Source: Chitinophagaceae bacterium (GTDB taxonomy: Bacteria > Bacteroidota > Bacteroidia > Chitinophagales > Chitinophagaceae). From it: a DNA stretch of 64,000 nucleotides. Under the pieces are notes generated by a model. The model ran no database searches. It was not told the DNA's origin and saw only the letters and a program-made list of their open reading frames with translations. The stretch spans positions 35,188 through 99,187 of the forward strand of contig JABFRU010000032.1 in the NCBI GenBank assembly GCA_013140985.1, given 5' to 3'. The translations under genes and the position numbers were made by a program. This document shows positions 27,785-37,649 of the stretch, in pieces. Each line of letters opens with the position of its first letter. Within the stretch, counting starts at the first letter, position 1.

Positions 27785-28144
27785 TTACATGGTTACTTTT
27801 CGGTGTCTTCTTATTTCTTTCGGCCGCTGAACTGCATAGTAATATAATAGTATCGCTGCCCCGGTGATAAAAGGTATCATGGCCATGTGTTTTCCTGTTA
27901 TATTTCCCCATACGATCCCTTCATCAAACTCAAAGAATTCACTGGTCATCCAATACCCGTTAGCAGTGATCCAAAAAACGATCGCCAGGTTATGCATCAA
28001 CTCTGATACTATACCACGGTTCTTCCAGGCGATCCATATAGCTACAGATAAAGTAGGAACGACCATAGCAATACCCAATTCTTTCCAGATCATGCACCAA
28101 CTAATATCTTTTAGTAGCCAGAAGACAATATGCAGGTTCTCCAT
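27785..28144 (-). CDS. Small integral membrane protein, unknown
   Basis: A 119-residue protein with about four hydrophobic spans, including WCMIWKELGIAMVVPTLSVAIW and MIPFITGAAILLYYYAV, and a conserved-looking SELMHNLAIVFWITANGYWM segment. I recall similar small membrane proteins starting MENLH but know no function for them. ATG 28144 is preferred; an upstream ATG at 28195 would add 17 polar residues. Converges on the M90 peptidase gene with a 29-nt gap. Confidence 0.7.
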   Translation of the reverse strand: MENLHIVFWLLKDISWCMIWKELGIAMVVPTLSVAIWIAWKNRGIVSELMHNLAIVFWITANGYWMTSEFFEFDEGIVWGNITGKHMAMIPFITGAAILLYYYAVQRPKEIRRHRKVTM

Positions 28145-28252
28145 TTTCCGTATGCGGACCGAGATGCTGTAAAGAGTTTCGTTGGATTGGCTCATATGAA
28201 AAATAGCGGCAGTTTTATTACCGGCATCATTAAAAATAGTGATTTGATAATA

Positions 28253-29320
28253 TCAGGAGAGATTTCGGGAAAGTATTTTCTGAAAACGATTTACATCAGC
28301 ATCCGGGTAAATTTGTTTATCATGCACCAGATGATCAACTAATTGACGGGCAAAGAATGGAGCCAACGAACAACCCTTGGTTCCCATTCCGTTTAAAATG
28401 CAAATGTTGGGTTGCAAAGGATGAAGACCAACAAAAGGCCTTCTTTCCAATGTGGCGGGACGTAAGGATGCAAAATGACCGGTGACCTCAAATGGTAATT
28501 TCAACCACTCTCTTAATAGTGATATTGCTTTTGATCTGAATGCTTCAGTTGGGTCTGCATTGGTAAAATCCCACTCATAAGCCGAGCCTATCCACCAATG
28601 ACCGGGAGTGGATAATGGTGCCAGCGTAAGCCCTCTTTTATAGATATTGGCAGGGGGCAGATCTTTAATATGCAGCGTCAACGCCTCTCCTTTATTGGGA
28701 GCAAAAGGAAGTTTTTCAAACCATGGATTGTTTGCACAGCCGGGGCCATCACAAAAAATGATTTTATCCGCTGTAATGTTTTTGTATTGAATTCCTTTCT
28801 TCTTGCGTTCAAGTTCTGAAATAACAAATTCTTCTTCAAGCAATAAGTTTTTTTCAAGAAGCTGTTTGCGCCATGCAGGTAAAATATTTTCAAGATGTGA
28901 TGTATAAACAGGACTTATTTCTCCAAATCCAAGGTCATAATTGAAATGATCAAGAAAGCGTTTTTCATCAGCAGGAATGCTGACATAGTTTGTTTTTTCA
29001 TTTACTCTTTCTGTAAAACTCAACCGCATTTGTGCCGAAGGGAAAAAATCGATGATATTTTTTTGCGAGATAGCCCGTATGCCGAGTGAGCGGCCCAGTT
29101 CATTATAAGCATTCCATGCAAAAGGCAATAGCTCATTCGCTAACCAAACTGTAGCATGACGACGACCCGTAACAGGATTGATGATACCCGCAGCCACTCT
29201 TGAAGGAGCATTGCTGTAATTATTATCAATGACAATAAAACTCTTCCCCTTTTTTTGAAGATAATAGCTGAGCCATGTGCCGCTTATTCCCTGCCCAACG
29301 ATCAAAAAGTCTGCATGCAT
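28253..29320 (-). CDS. FAD-dependent oxidoreductase (DAO family)
   Basis: A 355-residue flavoprotein. The dinucleotide-binding GQGISG lies at residues 9-14 (FLIVGQGISGTWLSYYL). The middle contains VAAGIINPVTGRR, and the C-terminal substrate/FAD region has GHWWIGSAYEWD and LNGMGTKGCSLAPF. The layout resembles D-amino-acid/glycine oxidases and the MnmC oxidase domain; the substrate is unknown. ATG 29320 is chosen because the frame upstream begins only with TTG. Confidence 0.85.
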   Translation of the reverse strand: MHADFLIVGQGISGTWLSYYLQKKGKSFIVIDNNYSNAPSRVAAGIINPVTGRRHATVWLANELLPFAWNAYNELGRSLGIRAISQKNIIDFFPSAQMRLSFTERVNEKTNYVSIPADEKRFLDHFNYDLGFGEISPVYTSHLENILPAWRKQLLEKNLLLEEEFVISELERKKKGIQYKNITADKIIFCDGPGCANNPWFEKLPFAPNKGEALTLHIKDLPPANIYKRGLTLAPLSTPGHWWIGSAYEWDFTNADPTEAFRSKAISLLREWLKLPFEVTGHFASLRPATLERRPFVGLHPLQPNICILNGMGTKGCSLAPFFARQLVDHLVHDKQIYPDADVNRFQKILSRNLS

Positions 29321-29335
29321 CAGCAAATGTAATGT

Positions 29336-29419
29336 TCAATATTCAACAATCAACAAAACAATGATCAAGTTCGTACCGGACTTGATCATTGAAATATTGA
29401 ATATTGAGTGTTGAATATT
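29336..29419. repeat. Inverted 7-bp-period array with central hairpin
   Basis: Left words TCAATAT, TCAACAA, TCAACAA from 29336, one 8-bp word, then TCAAGTT. Right words TTGAATA, TTGAGTG, TTGAATA from 29397 to 29417. In the centre a perfect 10-bp stem, AATGATCAAG at 29360-29369 and CTTGATCATT at 29381-29390, encloses an 11-nt loop. It lies 5 nt beyond the stop codon of the second alpha-2-macroglobulin and before the FAD gene start. Confidence 0.8.
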
Positions 29420-29423
29420 TTCT

Positions 29424-32400
29424 TTACTCCACCGTAATTCTCACCCCCTCACTATGACTGGTAAACTCCGGAGCATACATGCACTGTATAGTTGTTATTC
29501 CATTGCTGAAATTGCCAGCATGGGTAGCAAACAAAGTATATTCAAACACATAAGTTCCTTTTCTCAGGTAACTGAAGAAAAAGTTGGTACTGGCATCTTT
29601 GGTGCTTTCATAGTAACCCAGTCCGCCCTGGTATTTATATTGGCTCAGTACGTTAACCGGTTCGAGTGAAGATGCCCGCATATCCTTCATGTGTACATAT
29701 TCCATATCCCGGTCCACTCTTAACTCTACTCTTACTTTTATTTTATCACCCACTTTAATAACCGTTCCGTCATTCACAGGGGTGATCACTGGCCCGCGGT
29801 CTGTATTTTTCTCAACAAAAAGTTTCTTCACCAGTTTCAGTGGAGTAGAAGCCGTGGTTATTTTATCAAGATCTTCAAAATACTGCCAATACACTCCACC
29901 CCAACTTACACCCACATTTGCATTCGGAGAAGAAACAGTGACAGCAATATTTCCCATCTGGGGATTCACTTTGTTTCCTTCAATTGTTTTTTTGAAATAA
30001 CCTGTACCGGCTTCTGTTTTATTTTCTGTTGAACTGATCACAGTTGTTCCGAGTTTCACTTCCACAGCCGGTTCATTGCTCAGCCATTCTGTTCCCTGCA
30101 ACAACAAAGCATAACAAGCTTCGGCTGTAGCTTTTGTTGTTTTCCAGTTATTGGTTTGTTTATTTTTCAATAGCCATGTACGCAGGTCATCCACTGTTTT
30201 TGTATCCTTGCCCACTTCCTGGAAAGTTTCGATCAGCAATGCATGGGTTTCGATCGGTGCTTCGTACCAGAACCAACCACTTCTCAGATCTTTCCAGTAC
30301 ATGCCCAATTCTTCATTGGTAATTGAAGTTTCTTTTAATGACTCCAAAATGGCAGCAGGGGTTTTTGCGTCATTGGTTCTGCTCAAACCAAGGGCTATCA
30401 TACCCTGCATGTATTTGCTCTGGCCCACCCAATATTGCTGCGCCTGCTTATAATAATAGTTGTATGCTGTCATCGAAGCGGCATCAATTTTATAATCCGG
30501 GAAGAAACTTCTCATGTATAAATATTGGATCTGCGTATAACCAATATTATTCTGGTCCAGCTTCACTTTGTATTTAATGAGGTTATCATAATCTTCTTTT
30601 ATTTTCCTGTCGAGATAAGGAATGGCTGTAGTCAGTATTGCTTTCAGGTTTGCATCTTGCCCGGCAGCCATAGCTTTTAATTTCTTCAAATGACCAATAC
30701 CTGTTACAATATATTGTGTAATGTAACGATCATCCGGCCCACCACTGAACCATACAAAACCGCCATTGCTGCTTTGCATTTGCTTTAGTTTTTCATAAGA
30801 ACTATTCAACTGCTGGCTCATTTTGATCATATCAAACAGTAATGCGATATTCTTTTTTTGTTCAGCTTCATTTTTTGCCTGCAATACCCATGGCGTTTCT
30901 TCAAGCAATACTGCTTTCAGTTCCTGGTTCTTTTGCAAATTGCTCATCAAAGCGGCTGTATCTTTTATTTTCCATGTTTCAAACACCTGGCGAATGCGGG
31001 GTGATGAATTGGCGATAAAAGTCGCCAGCGAATTGGCATAATACCTGTTCCATGTTTGTTCTGCACATTCATAAGGATATTCCATCAGGTAGGGCAGGGC
31101 CTGCACCGCATACCAGGCAGGGTTGCTTGTATATTCAAGGGTAATCCCATAATGCTGCAATGTTTCACTGTTACCGCTGTTCAATAATTTTTCAAATGTA
31201 AAATTCTTTGTACCGGTTCCTCTCATGGGTAAAGGCATTGTTTCTGTTACCAGCATCCGGTTGGTCAACACCGGCATGGCATTCTCTTCACCATCGCTGT
31301 AATTACCGGCTTTGGCGATCACTCTCCACACCAAAGCTTTGTTGAACATATAAGGCACCTCCATCGGGAACTTCACTATTTCACTTTGTTTAGCTGCTAC
31401 AGTGAAATATTGATTCGGCACCATATTCCTGAACCAGCCATCTACCGGTTCGTTAGTGGTGGCATCCACTAATTGGAATTCCGCAGTGCCCGTCATTTCT
31501 TTATCCGTCAGGTTGACGATCTTGGAACTGAATTCCATTTTATCACCTTCTCTTAAAAACCTTGGAGCATTAGGTTGCACCATCAGTTCTTTTTGTGTAA
31601 CGATCTCTTTGGTGCTGCTGCCAAAGGCTGCATCTTTTGTATGTGCCAGGGCCATGAATTTCCATTTGGTCAATGCTTCGGGCATGGTAAATGAGAATTC
31701 AATAGCGCCACTGCTATCTGTTCTCAGGTCAGGGAAGAAGAAAGCTGTTTCATTGAAGTTCTTGCGGATCTTGACGTCACCGGACTGCTGGCCTTGTTTT
31801 TGATTACTGCCTTCTCCTTCTTTGTCCAACTGGTCGATCATACCATCACCATCTTTTTTCTCTTCACCTTTTTTAAAAGCTCCTACACCGGCTGTAACTG
31901 AAAATTCTTCTGTTTTTGTATCAGCCATAACAGCTCCATCCATTGCCACAGTCGGTTTTGCCATTTTCATTTGCCTTGTGTTACCATAGCCATAATAATA
32001 ACGGTCATCACCTTCACCATAGTCATTAAAAAGATAATCATATCTCTTATCAACATATTTGCCTTCTTCCTCAGGTAAATAACGTTGACTGGATTCGATC
32101 TTTGCAAAATTCTGTGTGCCGATCCAGTTGATACTATTATAAAAAGAAGGCCAGATATAAGGCTGGCTCCAGCTATGATAATAGAACTGGTCTAATGATG
32201 CATCATACATACTCGCCAGCATTTCGGCCGCTACTTTTTCTTTTTTATAACCGGTGATCCTGATCTTCCATTTTTCTTCGCTGCCCGGTAGTGTTTTGTC
32301 ACGGTAGGTAGCATATTCAATAGAAAGCTCTTTGTTGGTCCAGGGCACACTGATGGTTTGATTTAACTGGTAAAAACGATTATGCTTGATGAACATCCAG

Positions 32401-35400
32401 CTGACACCATAACCGCCACGGTCTGTTTCGGAAGCATTGAATGAAAAATTCTTTTTCTCATCCGAGAATTTCAGAAAATCATAGCTGTTGGTCAAAGACC
32501 ATCCTTTATCCACTTTATGAACAACAAAAAGATCATTGGCAGAAGTGCCCAATTCTATTTTGGCTGCTTCACCGGGTTCAACAGTTACTTTTTGTACGCC
32601 GGTCCATAAATAATCAGGATGATTTAACCGATTGCTTTTATCATCATACAGCTCAATATATTTTACATCTTTTACTTCTTCACCGTTCTTGTCCCTGGTC
32701 GTGATCTCTATGATATAGAAGCCGGGAGCAAATTTTTTATTGCGGATGAGCCATTGACCGTTATCTCTTGCCGAATCGCTTGCTTCAAATGTCAATCCCA
32801 GTTTTTTCCAGCTTTTATTATCACTTTCATTATCGTATTCATCGTTAGGGAAATTGTTAATGTATTCTTCCTTACTCATTACAAACTGATCAGGTCTTTC
32901 CCAAAAACGGCTTCGGATCAATCTTTTTTCCTCTGCCAGGCTGCTGATGGAAACTTTTACAATGGCGGGTTCATATTCGCCATTCATGTTTTGTGTGCGG
33001 ATATATAATTTGTTCAAACTATCTGCCGGTAAGCTGGCAGCAATGGTTGTTGAAAGCATCAGCGATTTATAACTCACCGACACCATTTGTTCACCACTTC
33101 TTGTTTCGCCGTTGATATCTGTAACGTCGGCATAAACAGTATAATCAAATACCGGCTCGAATTTTTTATCAATTTTCAGATCTGGTATCGCTGTAAATTC
33201 TACTACAAACTTTCCGTCCTTATCTGTTTTTACTTCTCCGTGTGCGATCTCCATTTCTTCAGCAGGCGGCTGCCACCAGCGCCAGAAGAACCAATCATAA
33301 ATATATCTTGGCTGCCGAACCACCCGGTATTTCACCATCGCTCCGTCAATATTATTGCCGGCATACGCCTTGGCGATACCTGTCATTTTTATTTTATCAT
33401 TCACTTTGTATGTTCCTTTGAGAGATTCATATTCAACAAAGAATTTTGGACGTTTGTATTCTTCCACCCTGAAAGCGGCATAGCCGTTATCAGGTCTTGT
33501 ATAAATATTGAATTGACCATTCATCCCGGTTTGTGGTAACTGGAATTTACCGCTGAATGAGCCATACTCATTTGTTTTTACGCTGATCGTATCTACTTCT
33601 TTATAATTAGCATCACGAAGAATGATAGTAGTTGAATAATTTGCTCTGATGCCGCCTCTTTTTTCTTTTTCATTTTTTGATAATACAATTCCTTTGAAGA
33701 AAACGGTTTGCCCGGGCCTGTAAATACTCCTGTCTGTAAAAAGAAAAATAGCGTTTGTGGTCTTTGATTCTTCTGCATCTGGGTTGCGGTAATAGTAGTA
33801 ATCATAGACAAGGTCGTCAAGGAATAGTTTATCTTCATGGTAAGTAACCTCAAGCAGGTAAGAGTAAGCGCTGTAATCATTATTTTCTTTTTTTGGTTTC
33901 TCCATTTTGAAAAAACCATTTGCATCAGTTGTGTGAAGTTTTCCTTTTTCCTTTATGTATTTTGATTGCTTGTAATCGTATTTCTGTTCCCACACCTGTA
34001 CGGATGCCTTAACCAATGGGTGACCAATATCCCTGTTCAATACAAAATAATCATTGACGTTGTTTACATAACTGATAGATGAAACATAGAACAACCGGGC
34101 GCCTAAAATATTTTTTTTGCCACCAAAATCTTTTTCATTGGAGGCAAGCAGTATATATTCACCATTTGGCAATGCATCCACTTTTATTTCAACACTGTGT
34201 TCCTGCATATCGTTGGTAGCAGGAAGATTTTGTTGCCAGCTTTTCAGCGGTGTTGCTGCTGTCAATGCTGTCCAGTATCCGGCATCATTTTGGCTGGCAA
34301 GCTGGTCTTTTAATTTCTGATCCGCTGTGATGATACGGAGATGCAGCGCAGTGAAATTTTTGTACTGCACCAATGTTCTGAACGGCTGCTCCGGCACATT
34401 TACTTTTTCAACACTGAATTGAAGTGATTTAAGTTTGATCTGGTTCAAAAGATTGTAACAATTGATCCTTCCTTCTGAAGAATCTTTTTGCGCTACTATT
34501 CTTTCACAAATTTCTTTTGCTTTTAACCGGTCAAAACGATGCGTGGTATCGCCATAAGGTTTATAACTATCCGCTTTTTCATTATGATAAGCTGCTAACA
34601 AATACCACGCCTGTGCTGCAGCCGGAATGTTCTCATATTTGCGGGCAATTTGAGTGATACTGTTGAAATAAAGTTTATCCTTATCCGGGTGAACAGATTT
34701 TTGATTTACAAATGCTATTCGTTGTATGTCGGCATCAATCAGTGCATCCGGGCGGGCATCGTTTAGATGAAATGCGATCAGTTTTTGATAAATCAATAAT
34801 GCTTTATGATGAAGTGAATGAGTATCTTTTGTAACGAACCTGCTCTTTACAAAATCGGCAGCAGGATCAAATGCATTGGCCTGGTTGATTTCAAAAGCAT
34901 AAGCCGGCTTTGCAATATCTCTTTCGTCATTTTCAAAATAGTTGAGGGCACGGTGAGCTAACAGATCATATAAGTTAGGACGGAGGTGACGAACATTACC
35001 TTTGTTTATGATCGCATCGAAAGGCTCGAGCTTTGTTTGCTGTAATAATCTTTCTTCTTTGATAGACTGGAGATAGAGTTCCGTAATTTTTTTATGGAAG
35101 TCTTCTGCATCCCATGTCGCAATATCTTCTTTTTTAAAATTGCCTGTTTTAGTACGATCATAGAGCTGCCAACGATGGTTTTGATAATAATTCCAGTATA
35201 GGCTGGCCAATAAGTTCTTTAAAATAGAACTTACCGGCTCTTTACTTGCTGCGATCTCTTTTTCGATCTCATTTATTGAAAGAACTTCATTATCTTCCCT
35301 GTTCTCAGCCTGCAGGGTTGACATATAGATCAATGTTTTGATCACCTGTGCATCCTGCTTCTCTTTTTTGGCGAGATCATATAATTTTTTTGTTTCAGTT

Positions 35401-35555
35401 AGGGCAGACTTGGGCAATCCTTTTTCAGCAAAGGCTTCTATCTTCTTCCATTCCTTTTCATACTTCTTAACAGGAACCTGGCTGCCGGCATTCATGCTAA
35501 ATAAACCGAGCAGGATAACTATAATGAAGAAAGGCTTAACAACTGGTAACTGCAT
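29424..35555 (-). CDS. Alpha-2-macroglobulin family protein (thioester, no plug)
   Basis: A 2043-residue exported protein, paralogous to the one at 70-6552. Residues 1-26 are a signal peptide. An N-terminal helical repeat-like region runs to about residue 370. The MG2-type TDRSIYRPGQTVFFK is near residue 607. The A2M domain begins near residue 1262 (KNFNETAFFFPDLRTD). The thioester motif ECAEQ has Cys1497 and Gln1500. A C-terminal receptor-binding-like domain ends the protein. In place of the plug-like segment of its paralogue there is an acidic/Lys/Gln-rich linker (EEKKDGDGMIDQLDKEGEGS). Likely a periplasmic or surface protease trap. Confidence 0.95.
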   Translation of the reverse strand: MQLPVVKPFFIIVILLGLFSMNAGSQVPVKKYEKEWKKIEAFAEKGLPKSALTETKKLYDLAKKEKQDAQVIKTLIYMSTLQAENREDNEVLSINEIEKEIAASKEPVSSILKNLLASLYWNYYQNHRWQLYDRTKTGNFKKEDIATWDAEDFHKKITELYLQSIKEERLLQQTKLEPFDAIINKGNVRHLRPNLYDLLAHRALNYFENDERDIAKPAYAFEINQANAFDPAADFVKSRFVTKDTHSLHHKALLIYQKLIAFHLNDARPDALIDADIQRIAFVNQKSVHPDKDKLYFNSITQIARKYENIPAAAQAWYLLAAYHNEKADSYKPYGDTTHRFDRLKAKEICERIVAQKDSSEGRINCYNLLNQIKLKSLQFSVEKVNVPEQPFRTLVQYKNFTALHLRIITADQKLKDQLASQNDAGYWTALTAATPLKSWQQNLPATNDMQEHSVEIKVDALPNGEYILLASNEKDFGGKKNILGARLFYVSSISYVNNVNDYFVLNRDIGHPLVKASVQVWEQKYDYKQSKYIKEKGKLHTTDANGFFKMEKPKKENNDYSAYSYLLEVTYHEDKLFLDDLVYDYYYYRNPDAEESKTTNAIFLFTDRSIYRPGQTVFFKGIVLSKNEKEKRGGIRANYSTTIILRDANYKEVDTISVKTNEYGSFSGKFQLPQTGMNGQFNIYTRPDNGYAAFRVEEYKRPKFFVEYESLKGTYKVNDKIKMTGIAKAYAGNNIDGAMVKYRVVRQPRYIYDWFFWRWWQPPAEEMEIAHGEVKTDKDGKFVVEFTAIPDLKIDKKFEPVFDYTVYADVTDINGETRSGEQMVSVSYKSLMLSTTIAASLPADSLNKLYIRTQNMNGEYEPAIVKVSISSLAEEKRLIRSRFWERPDQFVMSKEEYINNFPNDEYDNESDNKSWKKLGLTFEASDSARDNGQWLIRNKKFAPGFYIIEITTRDKNGEEVKDVKYIELYDDKSNRLNHPDYLWTGVQKVTVEPGEAAKIELGTSANDLFVVHKVDKGWSLTNSYDFLKFSDEKKNFSFNASETDRGGYGVSWMFIKHNRFYQLNQTISVPWTNKELSIEYATYRDKTLPGSEEKWKIRITGYKKEKVAAEMLASMYDASLDQFYYHSWSQPYIWPSFYNSINWIGTQNFAKIESSQRYLPEEEGKYVDKRYDYLFNDYGEGDDRYYYGYGNTRQMKMAKPTVAMDGAVMADTKTEEFSVTAGVGAFKKGEEKKDGDGMIDQLDKEGEGSNQKQGQQSGDVKIRKNFNETAFFFPDLRTDSSGAIEFSFTMPEALTKWKFMALAHTKDAAFGSSTKEIVTQKELMVQPNAPRFLREGDKMEFSSKIVNLTDKEMTGTAEFQLVDATTNEPVDGWFRNMVPNQYFTVAAKQSEIVKFPMEVPYMFNKALVWRVIAKAGNYSDGEENAMPVLTNRMLVTETMPLPMRGTGTKNFTFEKLLNSGNSETLQHYGITLEYTSNPAWYAVQALPYLMEYPYECAEQTWNRYYANSLATFIANSSPRIRQVFETWKIKDTAALMSNLQKNQELKAVLLEETPWVLQAKNEAEQKKNIALLFDMIKMSQQLNSSYEKLKQMQSSNGGFVWFSGGPDDRYITQYIVTGIGHLKKLKAMAAGQDANLKAILTTAIPYLDRKIKEDYDNLIKYKVKLDQNNIGYTQIQYLYMRSFFPDYKIDAASMTAYNYYYKQAQQYWVGQSKYMQGMIALGLSRTNDAKTPAAILESLKETSITNEELGMYWKDLRSGWFWYEAPIETHALLIETFQEVGKDTKTVDDLRTWLLKNKQTNNWKTTKATAEACYALLLQGTEWLSNEPAVEVKLGTTVISSTENKTEAGTGYFKKTIEGNKVNPQMGNIAVTVSSPNANVGVSWGGVYWQYFEDLDKITTASTPLKLVKKLFVEKNTDRGPVITPVNDGTVIKVGDKIKVRVELRVDRDMEYVHMKDMRASSLEPVNVLSQYKYQGGLGYYESTKDASTNFFFSYLRKGTYVFEYTLFATHAGNFSNGITTIQCMYAPEFTSHSEGVRITVE

Positions 35556-35860
35556 GTGATAAATTTTGATACAAAGTAATTAATATCAGGCGAGGATAAG
35601 ATGCCCGGTGAAGTTCATTTTCATAAATCTTTTTATGACCCGGTGTTTGGTAATGTGTATTGCCTATAAATACGTACACTGAAAGCCTTTACTGGCAAGG
35701 ACTCCGGCATAAAGCTGCAAAACAGGCAGCAATCCTGCAAAGCTCCTTTAACATTTCATTGAACTCATTTTTGGCATGATGGCATGGGTTTGGAAAATGT
35801 AATAACGAAAACAAATCAACTAACCGCTTCGATGATGAATCGGGGCACAAAACTAAAAAC
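35556..35860. other. Divergent intergenic region, 305 bp
   Basis: Separates the second alpha-2-macroglobulin (minus) from the DUF4476 gene (plus), so it should hold both promoters. On the minus strand TACTTTG lies at 35572-35578, which resembles a -7 element, but no convincing -33 partner is at the right distance. No heptamer array or hairpin of note. Confidence 0.4.
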
Positions 35861-36568
35861 ATGAAAAAATTTTTTACCCTTTTACTAAGCTCACTGTTCT
35901 CACTTTCTTTGTTTGCCTTTGATGGTAACCGCCTGAGTGTTTCTGTTATTTCAAAAAAGATGGATCTTAAGATTGAGATAGATGGAAAAAAATATTCCAT
36001 GCAGGAGGATAACAGTTTTACGCTTCAAAACCTCCGTGAAGGAAATCATTCAGTAAAGATATATAGCGAAAAGATGAAGGGCAAAGGCATTTTCAGATCA
36101 GGAAGGAAGCAGGAAGTTATTTTCAACAGTTCGGTTTACCTGAGAAGAGGATTCCACATTGACATTACCGTAAACAGGTTTGGTAAAGTGTTTACTGATG
36201 AACGCCGCATTGATGATAATGATAATTGGAATGATGAAGAATATGGATATGACGACGAGGATCAGTTTGATGGCTGGAAGGCAGTTAGCGATGATGAGTT
36301 TTATTACATGAAAGAGCAGATTCGTAAAGAATGGTTTGAGACCCAGAGATTGTCAATTGCCAAAGTTTCGATGGAAGGAGAGCATTTTACAGCCAAACAG
36401 GTAAAAGAATTGATGTTCCTTTTCACTTTTGAAAGCAACAGGCTGGACATCGCCAAGTTTGCATACCGCATGACGATAGACAAAGAACATTATTACATGC
36501 TAAATGATGCCCTGACTTTCAATACCAGTAAAGATGAATTGGCCCGTTTTATCCGTGAATCCCGTTAA
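35861..36568 (+). CDS. DUF4476 domain-containing exported protein
   Basis: A 235-residue protein with a signal peptide (residues 1-20, ending SLFAF). A beta-rich N-terminal half follows (LKIEIDGKKYSMQEDNSFTL, NLREGNHSVKIYSEKM), then a very acidic stretch near residues 119-140 (DDNDNWNDEEYGYDDED). The C-terminal helical DUF4476 domain covers about residues 145-235 (FTAKQVKELMFLFTFESNRLDIAKFAY). The domain is common in Bacteroidota and of unknown function. Converges on sucD across a bidirectional terminator. Confidence 0.88.
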   Translation: MKKFFTLLLSSLFSLSLFAFDGNRLSVSVISKKMDLKIEIDGKKYSMQEDNSFTLQNLREGNHSVKIYSEKMKGKGIFRSGRKQEVIFNSSVYLRRGFHIDITVNRFGKVFTDERRIDDNDNWNDEEYGYDDEDQFDGWKAVSDDEFYYMKEQIRKEWFETQRLSIAKVSMEGEHFTAKQVKELMFLFTFESNRLDIAKFAYRMTIDKEHYYMLNDALTFNTSKDELARFIRESR

Positions 36569-36570
36569 GA

Positions 36571-36690
36571 GCTAGTAGCAAGTAGTATTAGCTAGTAGGA
36601 AATACAACCCTGATAAATCAAAAGCCTTCCAGATTCTGGAAGGCTTTCTTATTTATAATGAGACCACCTACTCGCTATTCCCGACTTACT
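36571..36690. repeat. Inverted 7-bp-period array around the DUF4476/sucD terminator
   Basis: Left words GCTAGTA, GCAAGTA, a 6-bp word and GCTAGTA (36571-36597). Right words CCTACTC, GCTATTC, CCGACTT (36667-36687). The word family is the same as at 8072-8203. The two arms enclose an intrinsic terminator hairpin, and the right arm reaches the sucD stop codon (36686-36688). Confidence 0.65.
36621..36647. terminator. Bidirectional hairpin between DUF4476 and sucD
   Basis: AAAGCCTTCCAG (36621-36632) and CTGGAAGGCTTT (36636-36647) form a perfect 12-bp stem around ATT. Ts follow in the plus direction and the A-rich 5' side serves the minus direction. Confidence 0.9.
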
Positions 36691-37561
36691 TCTTTATGAT
36701 CTCAGCCATTTTCTTTCCAATATCGGCCGGGCTATTCACCACATGAATACCACATTCATTCATGATCTTCATTTTAGCAGCAGCCGTATCATCAGCACCG
36801 CCAACAATAGCTCCGGCATGACCCATACGGCGACCCGGAGGCGCTGTTTGTCCGGCTATAAAACCAACAACAGGTTTTTTATTGCCGGATTCTTTTATCC
36901 AACGGGCAGCTTCGGCTTCCATGCCGCCACCTATTTCACCTATCATTACTATTGCATCGGTGTCTTTATCATTCATAAATAATTCGACTGCTTCTTTGGT
37001 AGTAGTGCCAATGATCGGATCACCACCGATACCAACAGCAGTTGAAATGCCTAAACCTGCTTTGGCTACCTGGTCAGCCGCTTCATAAGTCAGCGTTCCT
37101 GATTTTGAAACAATACCAATACGACCGGGAATAAATACGAACCCGGGCATGATGCCGACCTTGCATTCGCCAGCTGTGATAACACCCGGACAGTTAGGTC
37201 CAACCAGTCTTGTTGTTTTTCCCTGTAAATAATTTTTCACTTTTACCATATCCTGCACAGGAATGCCTTCGGTAATACAGACCACCAGTTTGATGCCGGC
37301 TTCGGTTGCTTCCAAGATAGCATCAGCAGCGAATGCAGGAGGAACAAAAATGATACTGGTATCGGCGCCGGTTGTTTTTACACAATCAGCTACTGTATTA
37401 AAAACGGGTTTATTCAAATGTGTACTGCCACCTTTGCCGGGAGTAACGCCACCTACCACATTAGTTCCATATTCTATCATTTGTGTGGCATGGAAAGTTC
37501 CTTCCGTTCCTGTAAAACCCTGAACTAATATCTTTGAATTTTTATTAACGAGAATGCTCAT
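36686..37561 (-). CDS. sucD: Succinyl-CoA synthetase alpha subunit
   Basis: A 291-residue TCA-cycle enzyme subunit converting succinyl-CoA to succinate with NTP formation. The CoA-binding N-terminus [16 protein letters not shown], the GGVTPGKGG loop, and GHAGAIVGG with the phosphorylated His are all present. The open frame extends upstream to 37795, but [12 protein letters not shown] at ATG 37561 is the family start and the extension overlaps mlaF. sucC is not adjacent in this window. Confidence 0.95.
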   Translation of the reverse strand: MSILVNKNSKILVQGFTGTEGTFHATQMIEYGTNVVGGVTPGKGGSTHLNKPVFNTVADCVKTTGADTSIIFVPPAFAADAILEATEAGIKLVVCITEGIPVQDMVKVKNYLQGKTTRLVGPNCPGVITAGECKVGIMPGFVFIPGRIGIVSKSGTLTYEAADQVAKAGLGISTAVGIGGDPIIGTTTKEAVELFMNDKDTDAIVMIGEIGGGMEAEAARWIKESGNKKPVVGFIAGQTAPPGRRMGHAGAIVGGADDTAAAKMKIMNECGIHVVNSPADIGKKMAEIIKK

Positions 37562-37649
37562 AGTCTGTTTATAAAGTTGGGCAAAACTAAGGGATTTGGC
37601 GGTTTTGACCGTACTCATATTCACAGGGAAAAAAGCCCAATGATCGTCG

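Noticed and set aside
32441..33539. Several plus-strand open frames opposite the second alpha-2-macroglobulin
   Set aside because: They have no domain or start-site support and lie fully within a confident coding sequence.
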